NCBI GenBank assembly: GCA_963848475.1
Contig: CAWKDW010000020.1
Span: 558,001 to 622,000, forward strand
Origin: Solirubrobacter sp963848475
Lineage (GTDB): Bacteria; Actinomycetota; Thermoleophilia; Solirubrobacterales; Solirubrobacteraceae
DNA length: 64,000 bases
Reading direction: 5' to 3'
Shown here: positions 20,512 through 30,023 of the stretch, piece after piece
How the letters are laid out: the number at the start of each line of letters is the position of its first letter
Position numbering within the stretch: position 1 is the stretch's first letter
Notes under the pieces: model-generated
What the model was told of the DNA's origin: nothing
Databases searched by the model: none
Seen by the model: the letters and a program-made list of their open reading frames with translations, nothing else
Translations under genes and position numbers: made by a program

Positions 20512-21523
20512 ATGCGATGGACCTTGACTGCACTCATGCTGGCGAGCCTCGTGCTCGTCCCGGCATCACCCGCCGCGGCGGGCACCCTCACGACGACCAA
20601 CGCGTGCCTATGGAGCTTCGACCGCCTCTGGCGCGACCAGGCGATCGAGCTGACCGGCACCGGCTCACCCACCCCGGGCGCCCCGGCCTCGGGGCTTGCC
20701 CTGACCGCGGGCTCTGTCCACGCGCGCCTGCCCGACTGGGTCGGCACCTACGGCGCCAACCTGGGGATGCTCAAGCCAGGCGACAACGATGTCCGCGCGA
20801 AGGTCTGGGTCGCGCTCGCCGCCGACGGCACCGGTGAGGGCGTGCAGGTCCAGGCGCTGGAGACGATCGTCCGCGTGACCGTGACCGAGCAGCCGGACGG
20901 GACCTACACGGCGACGCCGATCGACGTCACGATCGCGCTGCCCGCAACCGCCTGGACGACCGTGCCGACCGCCGGCGTCGCCGCCTACCGCCAGGCGGGT
21001 CCGGGCACGCTGCCGACGATCCCGGGCGGCAACGCGGGTGCCAGCGTCAAGCCGAAGGGGAGCGTGTTCATCTCCGCCGCCTTCGCCGGCGGCGCCGCCC
21101 TGCAGCTCGACTGCCAGCCCGGGAGCGCGCCGCGCGACGGCAAGTCGTTCACGGGCGTGACCGCCGGGCCGTTCGAGTCCGTGCCGATCCAAGCGGGCGC
21201 GCCCGCCCCGCCCGTGCCGACGGTCTCCAAGCCCGTGACGTCGCTGCGGACCACCAGGCTCAAGCGTTCCGGCAAGCGCGTGAGCCTGGCGCTGGCGTGT
21301 GACGATGCCGCCTGCAAGGGCTCGGTGACGCTCAAGTACGCGGGTGGGACGCTCGCGCGCAAGACGTCGTTCTCGCTCGCCGCGGGCGCGAAGCGGACGC
21401 TCAAGCCCGCCCTGACCGTCGCCGCCCGGCACTCGCTGAAGCGCAGGGGCAGCCTGCTGGTGCAGGTGAAGGTGACGACCATCGGCGGCAAGACGCGTGT
21501 CGAAGAAGGTGCGGCTGAGATGA
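20512..21523 (+). CDS. Secreted protein with basic C-terminal module (one frameshift)
   Basis: The signal peptide (residues 1-24, cut after 'SPAAA') is followed by about 190 residues of unknown, beta-rich character. A Pro-rich linker then leads to the same C-terminal module as the protein at 3-896 (two cysteines in 'LACDDAACKG', basic end). As given, the frame runs on into the next gene. One extra base near 21498 hides the natural ending 'SKKVRLR' and a TGA at 21521-21523 that overlaps the next ATG. A half-palindrome TTAGGG (20495-20500) stands just before the start. First gene of the uptake operon, so a role in extracellular iron or siderophore capture is possible but unproven. Confidence 0.75.
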
Positions 21524-22383
21524 AGCTCGGATTGCTCGTGGCGCTGTGTACCGCGCTCCTGATCCCCGCGAGCGCCGACGCCGCGGCCAAGCGCGTCGTC
21601 GCGATCGAGTGGGACACGGTGGAGAACCTGCACATGCTCGGGCTGGCTCCGGTCGGCGCCGCCGACATGAAGGGCTACGACACCTGGGTGGCCGCGCCGC
21701 GCCCGCGCGGGATGAAGGACGTCGGCTCGCGTCAGTCGCCGTCGCTGGAACGGATCGCGGCGCTTCGGCCCGACCTGATCGTGGTCCCCGACTACCGCTC
21801 GACGAAGAACCTCTCGCAGCTCAAGAAGATCGCTCCGGTGCTCGTCACGCATCCCTACCCGGGCTCGGGCAGCCAGCTGACGGCGATGATCACCGACTTC
21901 CGCCGGCTCGCCTCCGCGGTCGGCCGCGGCAGCCGCGGCGAGCGCGTGCTCCAGGACCTCAGCAACAACCTCGCCCGCAACAAGGCCGCGCTCAAGCGCG
22001 CCGGCCGCGCCGGCAACGCCGTGGCCATCTCGACGCCCGGCGGCACCAGCAGCGCGCCCGCGATCCGCATGTTCACCACCAACTCGCAGACCGCCGACGT
22101 GGTCCGCCGCCTCGGGCTGCGTGACGGCTGGACCGCAACGGCCCGCTATGGCTTCGCGACGATCGGCCTCGAAGGCCTGTCGCGCATCCGCGGCTGGCTG
22201 GCCTTCGTCTACCCGCCGCAGTTCGCCAAGCAGGTGTCGGGCATCACGCGCCAGACCGCCTACAAACGCCTGCCGGTCGTGAAGGCCAGGCGCGTGCGGA
22301 CGCTGGGCGGGACGACGTGGCTGTTCGGCGGCCCGCGCTCGACGATGCTGTTCGCCGACCGGCTGACGGCGGCCCTGACGTGA
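21520..22383 (+). CDS. Iron-siderophore/haem ABC transporter substrate-binding protein
   Basis: 287 residues: a signal peptide ('MKLGLLVALCTALL...ASADA') and a FhuD/FepB-like periplasmic-binding fold ('RVVAIEWDTVENLHMLGL', 'LERIAALRPDLIVVPD', 'FTTNSQTADVVRRLGL'). There is no convincing lipobox, unusual for a Gram-positive binding protein; it may be released or held by the co-translated secreted protein upstream. The ATG at 21520 overlaps that gene's corrected stop. It is followed directly by the permease and ATPase, forming a full importer. Confidence 0.88.
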   Translation: MKLGLLVALCTALLIPASADAAAKRVVAIEWDTVENLHMLGLAPVGAADMKGYDTWVAAPRPRGMKDVGSRQSPSLERIAALRPDLIVVPDYRSTKNLSQLKKIAPVLVTHPYPGSGSQLTAMITDFRRLASAVGRGSRGERVLQDLSNNLARNKAALKRAGRAGNAVAISTPGGTSSAPAIRMFTTNSQTADVVRRLGLRDGWTATARYGFATIGLEGLSRIRGWLAFVYPPQFAKQVSGITRQTAYKRLPVVKARRVRTLGGTTWLFGGPRSTMLFADRLTAALT

Positions 22384-22414
22384 GCGGCGCGCCGGCGGCG
22401 GGCATCCCGGGGCG

Positions 22415-24400
22415 ATGAACCGCCGCGTGGCGGCGCTGGCGGCCGGCGGCGTCCTGCTCGCCGTGCTCGCCGCACTCGCGGACGTGCTCCAGGGCCAGGG
22501 TGACGTCCCGGCGAGCGACGTCTGGAACGCGATCTTCCGCGATGGCCGGTCGCTCAACGACGCGCTGGTGATCGACGTCCGGCTGCCGCGGGTCGCTGCC
22601 GGGGTGATCGCGGGCGCGGCGCTGGCCGTGGCGGGGATCGTGCTGCAGGCGATCACGCGCAACCCGCTCGCCGAGCCCGCGACGCTCGGCCTGACCGCCG
22701 GCGGCGCGCTGGCCGTCACGCTCGTCGCCGCGTATGCGTCATTGGCGCCGGGCGCGCCCACGATCGCCGTCGCGTTCGTGGGCGTCGCGGGCGGGACGCT
22801 GCTGATCGGCGCGATGGCCGCCGCGGGTGGCGGCGGGATCCGGCTGATCCTCGCGGGCATGGCGGTGGGGCTCGCGCTCGCCGCCGCGACCGGCGCGGTG
22901 CGGCTTGCGAAGGAGACCGAGACGAGCGGGTTGTTCCTGTGGGGTGCCGGGAGCCTGCTGCAGACGGGCTGGGGCCCGGTCCGTTCGGCGGCGCTGATCG
23001 GGATTCCCGCCGTGCTGTGCGTGACCGCGCTGTCGCGGGCGCTGGACGTCGCCGTGCTGGGGGAGAGCACCGCGCGGGCGCTCGGGCTGCGTTCGGGCCT
23101 CACGCAGGTCGCGGGTGTCACGCTCGCGGCGATCCTGACCGCGGTCGCCGTCGGCCTGTGCGGGCCGATCGCGTTCATCGGCATCCTCGCCGGCGGCCTC
23201 GCGCGGTCCGCGCGGCCTCGGGGCCACGCGGCCATGCTCGCGGTGGCGATCCCCTGGGGTGCGGCGATCCTGCTCGCGGCGGACGTCGTCGGCCGCGCCA
23301 TCACCGGCCTCGATACCGAGACGCCCGCGGGCGTCGTCTGCGCGCTGATCGGAGCACCGGTGCTGATCGTCGTCGCGCGGCGGCTGAAGGGGGAGGGCGG
23401 CCCGGCGATCGATCAGGCCGCGAGCTCGGCGCGCTGGCGACCGCGCGCGGTGACCTTCGCCGTCGCGCTGCTGCCGGCCGCGATCATCGGCAGCCTCTGC
23501 CTCGGCGAGATCGGGCTCGGCCCGCGTGAGGTCGTGCGCTCGATCCTCGGGGAGGGCTCGCCGCTGGGGGAGATCGCGCTGTCGTCGCGCGCGCCGCGGC
23601 TGTGCGTCGCACTGCTCGGCGGCGCCTGCCTCGCCGCCTCGGGGAGCGTGCTGCAGGCCGCCGTGCGCAATCCCTTCGCCGGACCGGAGTTGGCGGGCGT
23701 CGTGGGCGGCGCCTCGGTCGGCGCGTTCACGGTGCTGCTGCTGTTCCCGGACGCGCCGACCCTGGTGCTGCCGTTCGCGGCCTTCGCGGGCGCGCTGGCG
23801 GCGATGGCGATCGTGCTCGCGCTCGCGGGCGGCGGCTCGCCCGCGCGGCTCGCCCTGATCGGCCTCGCCGTCACCGCCGCCTGCGCCTCGGTGACGATGC
23901 TGATGCTGCTGCACGCCCAGCCCGCCGCGGCGACCGCGATCACCTGGCTGTCGGGCTCGACCTACGCGACCGGCTGGAGCGACCTGCGCCTGCTCGCCGT
24001 CCCGGCGATCGTGCTGCTGCCCGTCATCCTGCTCGCGGTCCGGCAACTCGACGTGCTGATGCTCGACGACGACCTCGGGCGAGCGCTCGGGCTCAGGGTC
24101 AGCGGCACCCGCGCCGGGCTGCTGGCCGCGGGTGCCGCACTCGGGGCCGCCGCGGTCGCCGTTTGCGGCGCGATCGCGTTCATCGGCCTGCTCGCGCCGC
24201 ACGCCGCCCGGCTGCTCGCGGGCGGCAACCATCGCCGCTCGCTGCCGATGGCGATGGCGCTCGGCGCGCTGCTGCTGGGCGTCGCCGATACCGTCGGGCG
24301 GACCGTACTGGCCCCGACCGAGATTCCGTCCGGCCTTGTCGTGTCCCTGATCGGGGCGCCCTACCTCGCGATCCTGTTGTGGCGGAGCCGGATCGCGTGA
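22415..24400 (+). CDS. FecCD-type iron-siderophore permease, tandem fusion
   Basis: 661 residues made of two homologous FecCD halves (about 1-325 and 340-661), each with the conserved 'RLPR'/'RAPR' start, 'ITRNPLAEP'/'VRNPFAGPE' and 'GPIAFIG'/'GAIAFIGLLAPH' motifs. FhuB of enterobacteria has the same fused design, and one chain can form the whole transmembrane channel. About 18-20 membrane segments are expected. The frame is intact over almost 2 kb. The stop overlaps the ATPase start (GTGA 24397-24400). Confidence 0.93.
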   Translation: MNRRVAALAAGGVLLAVLAALADVLQGQGDVPASDVWNAIFRDGRSLNDALVIDVRLPRVAAGVIAGAALAVAGIVLQAITRNPLAEPATLGLTAGGALAVTLVAAYASLAPGAPTIAVAFVGVAGGTLLIGAMAAAGGGGIRLILAGMAVGLALAAATGAVRLAKETETSGLFLWGAGSLLQTGWGPVRSAALIGIPAVLCVTALSRALDVAVLGESTARALGLRSGLTQVAGVTLAAILTAVAVGLCGPIAFIGILAGGLARSARPRGHAAMLAVAIPWGAAILLAADVVGRAITGLDTETPAGVVCALIGAPVLIVVARRLKGEGGPAIDQAASSARWRPRAVTFAVALLPAAIIGSLCLGEIGLGPREVVRSILGEGSPLGEIALSSRAPRLCVALLGGACLAASGSVLQAAVRNPFAGPELAGVVGGASVGAFTVLLLFPDAPTLVLPFAAFAGALAAMAIVLALAGGGSPARLALIGLAVTAACASVTMLMLLHAQPAAATAITWLSGSTYATGWSDLRLLAVPAIVLLPVILLAVRQLDVLMLDDDLGRALGLRVSGTRAGLLAAGAALGAAAVAVCGAIAFIGLLAPHAARLLAGGNHRRSLPMAMALGALLLGVADTVGRTVLAPTEIPSGLVVSLIGAPYLAILLWRSRIA

Positions 24401-25248
24401 CGGCGCGCGGGGACTTGGCCGCCGCGCGCCCGCGGGGCGTCGCCGCTGCGCCGTTGGCGGCGGCGGCGCTGACCGTCGGCTACGGCGAGCGCGAGGTCCT
24501 GCACGGCGTCGACGTGCCGCTGCCCGCCGGGCAGATCACCGCGATCGTCGGCGCCAACGCGAGTGGCAAGTCGACGCTCCTGCGCGCCTTCGCGCGGCTG
24601 CTGAAGCCGACCGCGGGCGCGGTGCTGCTCGACGGGGCGGAGATCTCCTCGCTGCCCACGCGCGAGGTCGCGCGCCGGCTCGGCTTCCTGCCGCAGTCGC
24701 CCGTCCCGCCGGAGGGGTTGACCGTCGCCGACCTGGTCGCGCGCGGGCGCTTCCCGCACCAGCGGCTCGGCCGCCGCGCGAGCCCCGAGGACCGCGAGCG
24801 CGTCGAGTGGGCGCTCGAGGCGACGGCGATCGGCGAGCTGCGCGACCGGCCGCTGGACCGGCTCAGCGGCGGCCAGCGCCAGCGCGCGTGGATCGCGATG
24901 GCGCTCGCCCAGGACACGCCGATCCTGCTGCTCGACGAGCCGACGACCTACCTCGACCTCGCCCATCAGCTCGAGGTGCTCGACCTGCTCGCCGACCTCA
25001 ACGAGCAGGGCCGGACGATCGGGCTCGTGCTCCACGACATCAACCACGCCTGCCGCTACGCGCATCACCTGGTCGCGCTGCGCGAGGGCGTCGTCCACGC
25101 GGCGGGGCCGCCGGAGGCGATCGTCGACGAGGAGCTCGTCCACGCCGTCTTCGGGCTGCGCTCGCGCGTGCTGCCCGACCCCGTCACCGGGACGCCGATG
25201 TGCGTGCCGATCGGGCGCACCGTCTCCCGGAGCGTCGCGCCGACGTAG
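24397..25248 (+). CDS. Iron-siderophore ABC transporter ATPase
   Basis: FepC/FhuC-type ATPase of about 283 residues: Walker A 'GANASGKST', signature 'LSGGQRQRAW', Walker B 'ILLLDEPTTYLD', H-loop 'LVLHDINHA'. The N-terminus is about 25 residues longer than usual, so a later start is possible, but GTG 24397 couples it to the permease by GTGA. It completes the importer begun at 21520. Confidence 0.93.
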   Translation: MTARGDLAAARPRGVAAAPLAAAALTVGYGEREVLHGVDVPLPAGQITAIVGANASGKSTLLRAFARLLKPTAGAVLLDGAEISSLPTREVARRLGFLPQSPVPPEGLTVADLVARGRFPHQRLGRRASPEDRERVEWALEATAIGELRDRPLDRLSGGQRQRAWIAMALAQDTPILLLDEPTTYLDLAHQLEVLDLLADLNEQGRTIGLVLHDINHACRYAHHLVALREGVVHAAGPPEAIVDEELVHAVFGLRSRVLPDPVTGTPMCVPIGRTVSRSVAPT

Positions 25249-25268
25249 AAGTGCGAGAGTTACGGGCG

Positions 25269-26280
25269 ATGAGGGCGACCACGCAGGTCTTGAAGCTGCG
25301 CGAGACGTTTCAGATCGCGCGTGGGGCGGCGGATGAGGAGACGGTCGTCGTCGCCGAATTCGAGCTCGACGGGGTCGTGGCCCGCGGTGAGGGCGCGCCC
25401 GTGGACTACTGGGGCGAGACCCCCGCGGGAATGGTCGAGGCGCTTGAGGCCGACGGCGCCGCGCTGCTCGGCGACGACCTGTTCGCCGGCGAGGCGATCC
25501 TCGCGCGGGTGGCCGCCTGGGATGGGCCGCAGGGCGCGAAGATGGCGCTCGACGGCGTCGTCCACGACTGGCTCGGCCGCCGCGTCGGGCAGCCGCTCTG
25601 GCGGCTGCTGGGCACGGACCGCGTGACGCCGCCGACCTCGTACACGATCGGCATCGACTCGGTCGAGGGCACCGCGGACCGCACGCGCCGCGCCACCGGC
25701 TATGACGTCCTGAAGATCAAGGTCGGTGGGCCGGGTGATGTCGAGCGCCTCCGGGCGGTGCGGGCGCAGACGAGCGCCCGGTTGCGGATCGACGGCAACG
25801 AGGGCTGGGATCTCGAGACGGCGCGCTCGCTGACCCCTGAGCTGATCGAGCTCGGCGTCGAGTTCGTCGAGCAGCCCTTCCCGGCCGCCGATCTCGACTC
25901 CTTCCACGCCTACCGCGAGCTCTCGCCGCGGCTGCCGGTCCTGATCGACGAGGGCTGCCGCGACCTGCGCTCGGTCGCGCCGATCGCGCAGTACGCCGAC
26001 GGGATCGTGATCAAGCTCTCCAAATGCGGCGGCATCCGGGAGGCGCTGCGGATGATCCATGCGGCGCGGGCGCTCGAGCTGAAGGTCATGCTCGGGTGCA
26101 TGATCGAGTCCGAGCTGGGGATCTCCCAGGCGGCGCAGCTCGGTTCGCTGGCCGACTACGTCGATCTCGACGGCCACCTGCTGATCTCCTCGCGGCCGTT
26201 CACCGGTCTCGGGCTTGCGTGACGGGCGGCTCGTGCTCTCCGACACCCCCGGTCTCGGTGTGGAGCCGGTCGATGGCTGA
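25269..26280 (+). CDS. Dipeptide (L-Ala-D/L-Glu-type) epimerase, enolase superfamily (one frameshift)
   Basis: Muconate-lactonizing-enzyme fold with the 'KIKVGG' lysine motif, metal ligands in 'IDGNEGW', 'EQPF' and 'IDEGCRD', and the second catalytic lysine in 'IKLSKCGG'. This arrangement is typical of dipeptide epimerases that act on murein-derived L-Ala-D-Glu. The visible frame stops at 26222, but one extra base near 26219 hides the classical tail 'DGRLVLSDTPGLGVE' and a TGA at 26278-26280. The start is ATG 25269 (GTG 25251 is an in-frame alternative). The corrected end overlaps the DUF1611 gene. Confidence 0.85.
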
Positions 26281-27303
26281 CCGCCTCGCGATCTTCACCG
26301 GCACGGGCTTCGCCGAGTCCAACGCGAAGACGGCACACGGGATCCTGCGCTACGGCGAGCGTGAGGTCGTCGCGGTGGTCGACGCCGCGGAGGCAGGTCG
26401 TGTCGCCTCCGACGTCGTGCCGTACGCGCGGCGGGCGGTGCCGATCGTCGCCGGTGTGCCGGAGGCCGTGGCGCTGGGCGCCAACGTGCTCGTCATCGGC
26501 GTGGCGCCGTTCGGCGGCGCCCTGGCACCCGAGTGGCGCGCCGCGCTGCTGGAGGCGATCGCCGCCGGGCTGAGCGTCGAGGCCGGGCTGCACACCGTGT
26601 TGGCGGAGGACCCGGAGCTCGCCGCGGCGGCCGCGGCCGCCGGCGTCGAGTTGCGCGACCTACGGGCGACGCCACCCGGACTGAGCGTGCCCGCCAGCAC
26701 GCTGGAGCGGCCGGACGTGCGCGTCGTGCACACGGTCGGGACCGACTGCGCGATCGGCAAGATGTCGGTGACGCTGGAACTGGACGCGGCGGCCCGCGCC
26801 CGTGGGCTCGCGTCCACGTTCGTGGCCACCGGGCAGACCGGCATCGCGATCACCGGCTGGGGGATCGCGGTGGATCACGTGATCTCGGACTTCATCGCCG
26901 GCGCCGCCTCGCGACTCGTGGCCGAGGGCGCTGCGCGCGCCCCGCTGCTGTTCGTCGAGGGCCAGGGCGCGCTCGCGCACCCGGCCTACTCCGGGGTGAC
27001 GCTCGGCCTGCTGCACGGCTGCCTGCCGGACGCGCTCGTGCTCTGCCATCGCGCCGGCGCGACGCACATCGACGACTTCCCGGAGACCCCGATCGCCGCC
27101 GTTGCCGGAGCTCGTCGCGGTCTATGAGGGCGCCGTCGGCTGGGTGCGGCCGGCACAGGTGCGCGCGATCGCGCTCAACACGCGCTGGCTCGACGAGGAC
27201 GCGGCGCGCGCGGCGATCGCGCCAGGCGAGCGAGGAGACCGGGCTCCCGGCGACCGATCCGGTGCGCTTCGGCGCGGAGCCGATCCTGGACGCGGTCGTG
27301 TGA
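26273..27303 (+). CDS. DUF1611 family protein, DgcN-like (two frameshifts)
   Basis: P-loop-like 'GTDCAIGKMSVTLEL' at about residue 160 and an N-terminal Rossmann-like half. DUF1611 members have been linked to D-glutamate metabolism (DgcN, an N-acetyltransferase), and the family often pairs with dipeptide epimerases, as here. The frame changes near 27103 ('IAAV' to 'LPELVAVYE') and near 27222 ('ARAAIA' to 'QASEETGLPATD'); both equal one inserted base. It ends '...EPILDAVV' with TGA 27301-27303, overlapping the next start by GTGA. Joined length is about 342 residues. Confidence 0.8.
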
Positions 27304-30002
27304 GCCCCGCCGTCGCCGCCGATGTTCACATCGCGCTGCGCGACGGCTCGACCGCGCGGGTACGGCCTGTCTCACCGGCGGACGCGCCCGCGCTGCGCGC
27401 GTTCCTCGAAGGGCTCTCGGAGAACTCGCGCTGGCTGCGCTACTTCTCGCTCGGTGTGAACCTCGACAAGGCCGCGACGGCCGCCGCGGCGGGAGACCGG
27501 CCCGAGGGCTACGGCCTGATCGTCACCACCGGCGCGGAGGAGCGCGTCGTCGCGCACGCCGTCTTCGAGCTCGAGCGCGCGGACCGGGCCGAGGTCGCCT
27601 TCGCGGTCGCCGACGAGATGCAGGGCCGCGGGCTCGCGACGGTGCTGATCGCGCATCTCGCGCAGGTCGCCTCCGCGCGCGGGATCACCACGTTCACGGC
27701 GACCGTCCTCCCTGAGAACCGCCGCATGATCAGCGTCTTCCGCGAGTCCGGCTTCCCGGTGGCGGTGCGCGCCTCGCCCGACGGGATCGAGCTCGAGTTC
27801 CCGACCGAGCTGGGCGAGGACGCGCGGCGCAAGTTCGAGGACCGCGACCGGATCGCCGCCGTCGCCGCGGTCCGGCGCGTGCTGCGCCCGCGGTCCGTGG
27901 CGGTGATCGGCGCGTCGCGGCGGCCGGACTCCTTCGGCGGTGCGGCGTTCCGCCACGCCTTGAACAACGGCTTCCGCGGCGAGCTGTACCCGGTCAACCC
28001 GAACGCGGACTTCATCGGCAGCCGCCGCGCCAGCCCGTCCGTCGGCGACGTCCCGGGGCCGGTCGACCTCGCCATCGTGGCCGTGCCGGCGGAGCTGGTG
28101 CCCGGCGTGGCGCGGGAGTGTGCCGCGGCCGGTGTCTCCGCGCTCGTGGTGATCACGGCCGGCTTTGCGGAAGCGGGTGCGGAGGGCGCGGCCCGGCTCG
28201 CCGAGCTGCTCGAGGCCTGCCGCTCATCCGGGATGCGGCTCGTCGGCCCCAACTGCATGGGGGTCGTCAACAGCGATCCGGCGGTCTCCCTGACGGCGAC
28301 GTTCGCTCGCGCCGACGTGCCCGCCGGGACGGTCGGCTTCGTCTCGCAGAGCGGCGCGTTCGGGGGTGCGGCGATCGACGGCATGTCGCGCCGCGGGATC
28401 GGGCTCTCGGCCTTCGTGTCCCTGGGCGACAAGGCGGATCTTTCCAGCAACGACGTGCTGCAGTACTGGGAGCAGGACCCGGCGACGCAGGTCGTCGCGC
28501 TCTATCTGGAGTCCTTCGGCAACCCGCGCAAGTTCGGCCGCGTCGCGCGGCGCGTGGCGCGGGCGAAGCCGGTCCTCGCGGTCAAGGCGGGGCGGACCTC
28601 GGCGGGCGTCCGCGCCGCCAGCTCGCACACCGGCGCGCTGCTCGCGGCGAGCGACAGCACCGTCGACGCGCTGTTCGAGAGCGCCGGCGTGATCCGCTGC
28701 GACGGTCTTGACGACCTGCTCGACGCCGCTGCCGTGCTGGCCGAGCAGCCGACCCCCGGCGGCAGCTGCGTCGGCATCGTCTGCAACGCGCGCGGACCCG
28801 GCGTGGTCTGCGCGGACGCGTGCACCGACGCGGGGCTGGGCGTCGCTTCCTTGTCGGTGGAGACGCAGGCCGCGCTGCGTTCGGCGTTGCCGCCGGAGTC
28901 GGTGGTCGCCGGACCCGTGCAGCTCGTCGCCGCCGAGTCGCCGGCGGGGTTCAGGGCGGCCGTCGAGCACGTCGCGACCGATCCGGGCGTGGACGCCGTG
29001 ATCGCGATCTTCGTCGAGCACATCGCGACGGGTGCCGACGAGGTCGCCGCGGCCCTCGCCGCCGCGGCCCCGGAGCTGCACGCGGCGGGGACGCCGCTGC
29101 TCGCGGTGTTCATGACGCCGGGGGCGCTGCCGAGCGTGCTGCGCGAGGGGACGGCTGCGGCGCGCGTCAAGGTCCCGACCTTCCGGGCCCCGGAGGCGGC
29201 CGCCCGCGCGCTCGGGCGCGCCGCCGCGTACGGGCGCTTCCGCGCCACGCCGTCGACCGAGCCGCCGAAGCTCGACGACGTCGACCAGGACGCCGCGGCC
29301 GGCGTCCTCGCCGGCTCGCTCGCCCGCGGCGGCGGCTGGCTGCGACCGGAGGAGGTCGAGGCGCTGCTGGGCGCGTACGGCATCGCGCTGGTCGAGCAGC
29401 GGCGCGTCAGCTCCGTCGCCGCCGCGGCCAAGGCCGCCGCCGAGCTGGGCGGGCCGGTCGCGCTGAAGGCCTTCGCCAGCGGCATCGTGCACAAGGCGCG
29501 CGCCGGGGCGGTGCGGCTCGATCTCCGCGGCCCGACCGCGGTCCGGCGGGCGGGACAGGACATCGCACACCGGCTCGAGGGCGCCGGGACGCCGGTGGAG
29601 GGCTTCCTCGTCCAGCGGATGGTCGACTCCGGCGTCGAGATGCTCGTCGGCGTCCTCGCGGACGAGCGCTTCGGCCCGGTCGTCGCATGCGGCGCCGGCG
29701 GCGGCAGCGCCGAGGTGCTCGAGGACGTCCAGGTCCGGCTCGCCCCGCTCGCGCGCTCCGAGGCCCACGACATGATCGGCCGCCTGCGCTCGCTCGCGCT
29801 GCTCGAGCGTGCGCACGCCGACGTGGACGCCCTCGCGGAGATCGCCGTCCGCGTCGGCGCGCTGGCCGACGCGCATCCGGCGATCGCCGAGCTCGACCTC
29901 AACCCGGTGATGGTGGGGCCGCAGGGAGCGGCAGTGGTCGACGCCCGCGTCCGGGTCGCCCCGCCCGCCGTCCAGCCGGTCTTCCCTGCCGTCGGCCGGT
30001 AG
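27300..30002 (+). CDS. GNAT-acyl-CoA synthetase (ADP-forming) fusion
   Basis: About 900 residues. The N-terminal GNAT domain (about 1-190, 'VADEMQGRGLATVLI') is followed by a CoA-binding Rossmann domain ('SVAVIGASRRPDSFGG'), a succinyl-CoA-synthetase-like domain with the phosphorylated-His motif 'SSHTGALLAASD', and a C-terminal ATP-grasp domain ('GIVHKA', 'ELDLNPVMV'). Proteins of this layout act as protein lysine acyltransferases (Pat/PatA family) and/or make acyl-CoA. The catalytic His is present, so the synthetase half may be active. The frame is intact. The GTG start overlaps the previous stop, so it is co-translated with the epimerase/DUF1611 unit. Confidence 0.88.
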   Translation: MSPAVAADVHIALRDGSTARVRPVSPADAPALRAFLEGLSENSRWLRYFSLGVNLDKAATAAAAGDRPEGYGLIVTTGAEERVVAHAVFELERADRAEVAFAVADEMQGRGLATVLIAHLAQVASARGITTFTATVLPENRRMISVFRESGFPVAVRASPDGIELEFPTELGEDARRKFEDRDRIAAVAAVRRVLRPRSVAVIGASRRPDSFGGAAFRHALNNGFRGELYPVNPNADFIGSRRASPSVGDVPGPVDLAIVAVPAELVPGVARECAAAGVSALVVITAGFAEAGAEGAARLAELLEACRSSGMRLVGPNCMGVVNSDPAVSLTATFARADVPAGTVGFVSQSGAFGGAAIDGMSRRGIGLSAFVSLGDKADLSSNDVLQYWEQDPATQVVALYLESFGNPRKFGRVARRVARAKPVLAVKAGRTSAGVRAASSHTGALLAASDSTVDALFESAGVIRCDGLDDLLDAAAVLAEQPTPGGSCVGIVCNARGPGVVCADACTDAGLGVASLSVETQAALRSALPPESVVAGPVQLVAAESPAGFRAAVEHVATDPGVDAVIAIFVEHIATGADEVAAALAAAAPELHAAGTPLLAVFMTPGALPSVLREGTAAARVKVPTFRAPEAAARALGRAAAYGRFRATPSTEPPKLDDVDQDAAAGVLAGSLARGGGWLRPEEVEALLGAYGIALVEQRRVSSVAAAAKAAAELGGPVALKAFASGIVHKARAGAVRLDLRGPTAVRRAGQDIAHRLEGAGTPVEGFLVQRMVDSGVEMLVGVLADERFGPVVACGAGGGSAEVLEDVQVRLAPLARSEAHDMIGRLRSLALLERAHADVDALAEIAVRVGALADAHPAIAELDLNPVMVGPQGAAVVDARVRVAPPAVQPVFPAVGR

Positions 30003-30023
30003 CCGGGCGGGACGCTTGAACCC

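Noticed and set aside
20512..22383. One 623-residue secreted/binding fusion protein
   Set aside because: A second signal peptide begins at 21520 and the natural ending of the first protein, with a TGA overlapping that ATG, appears after correcting one base.
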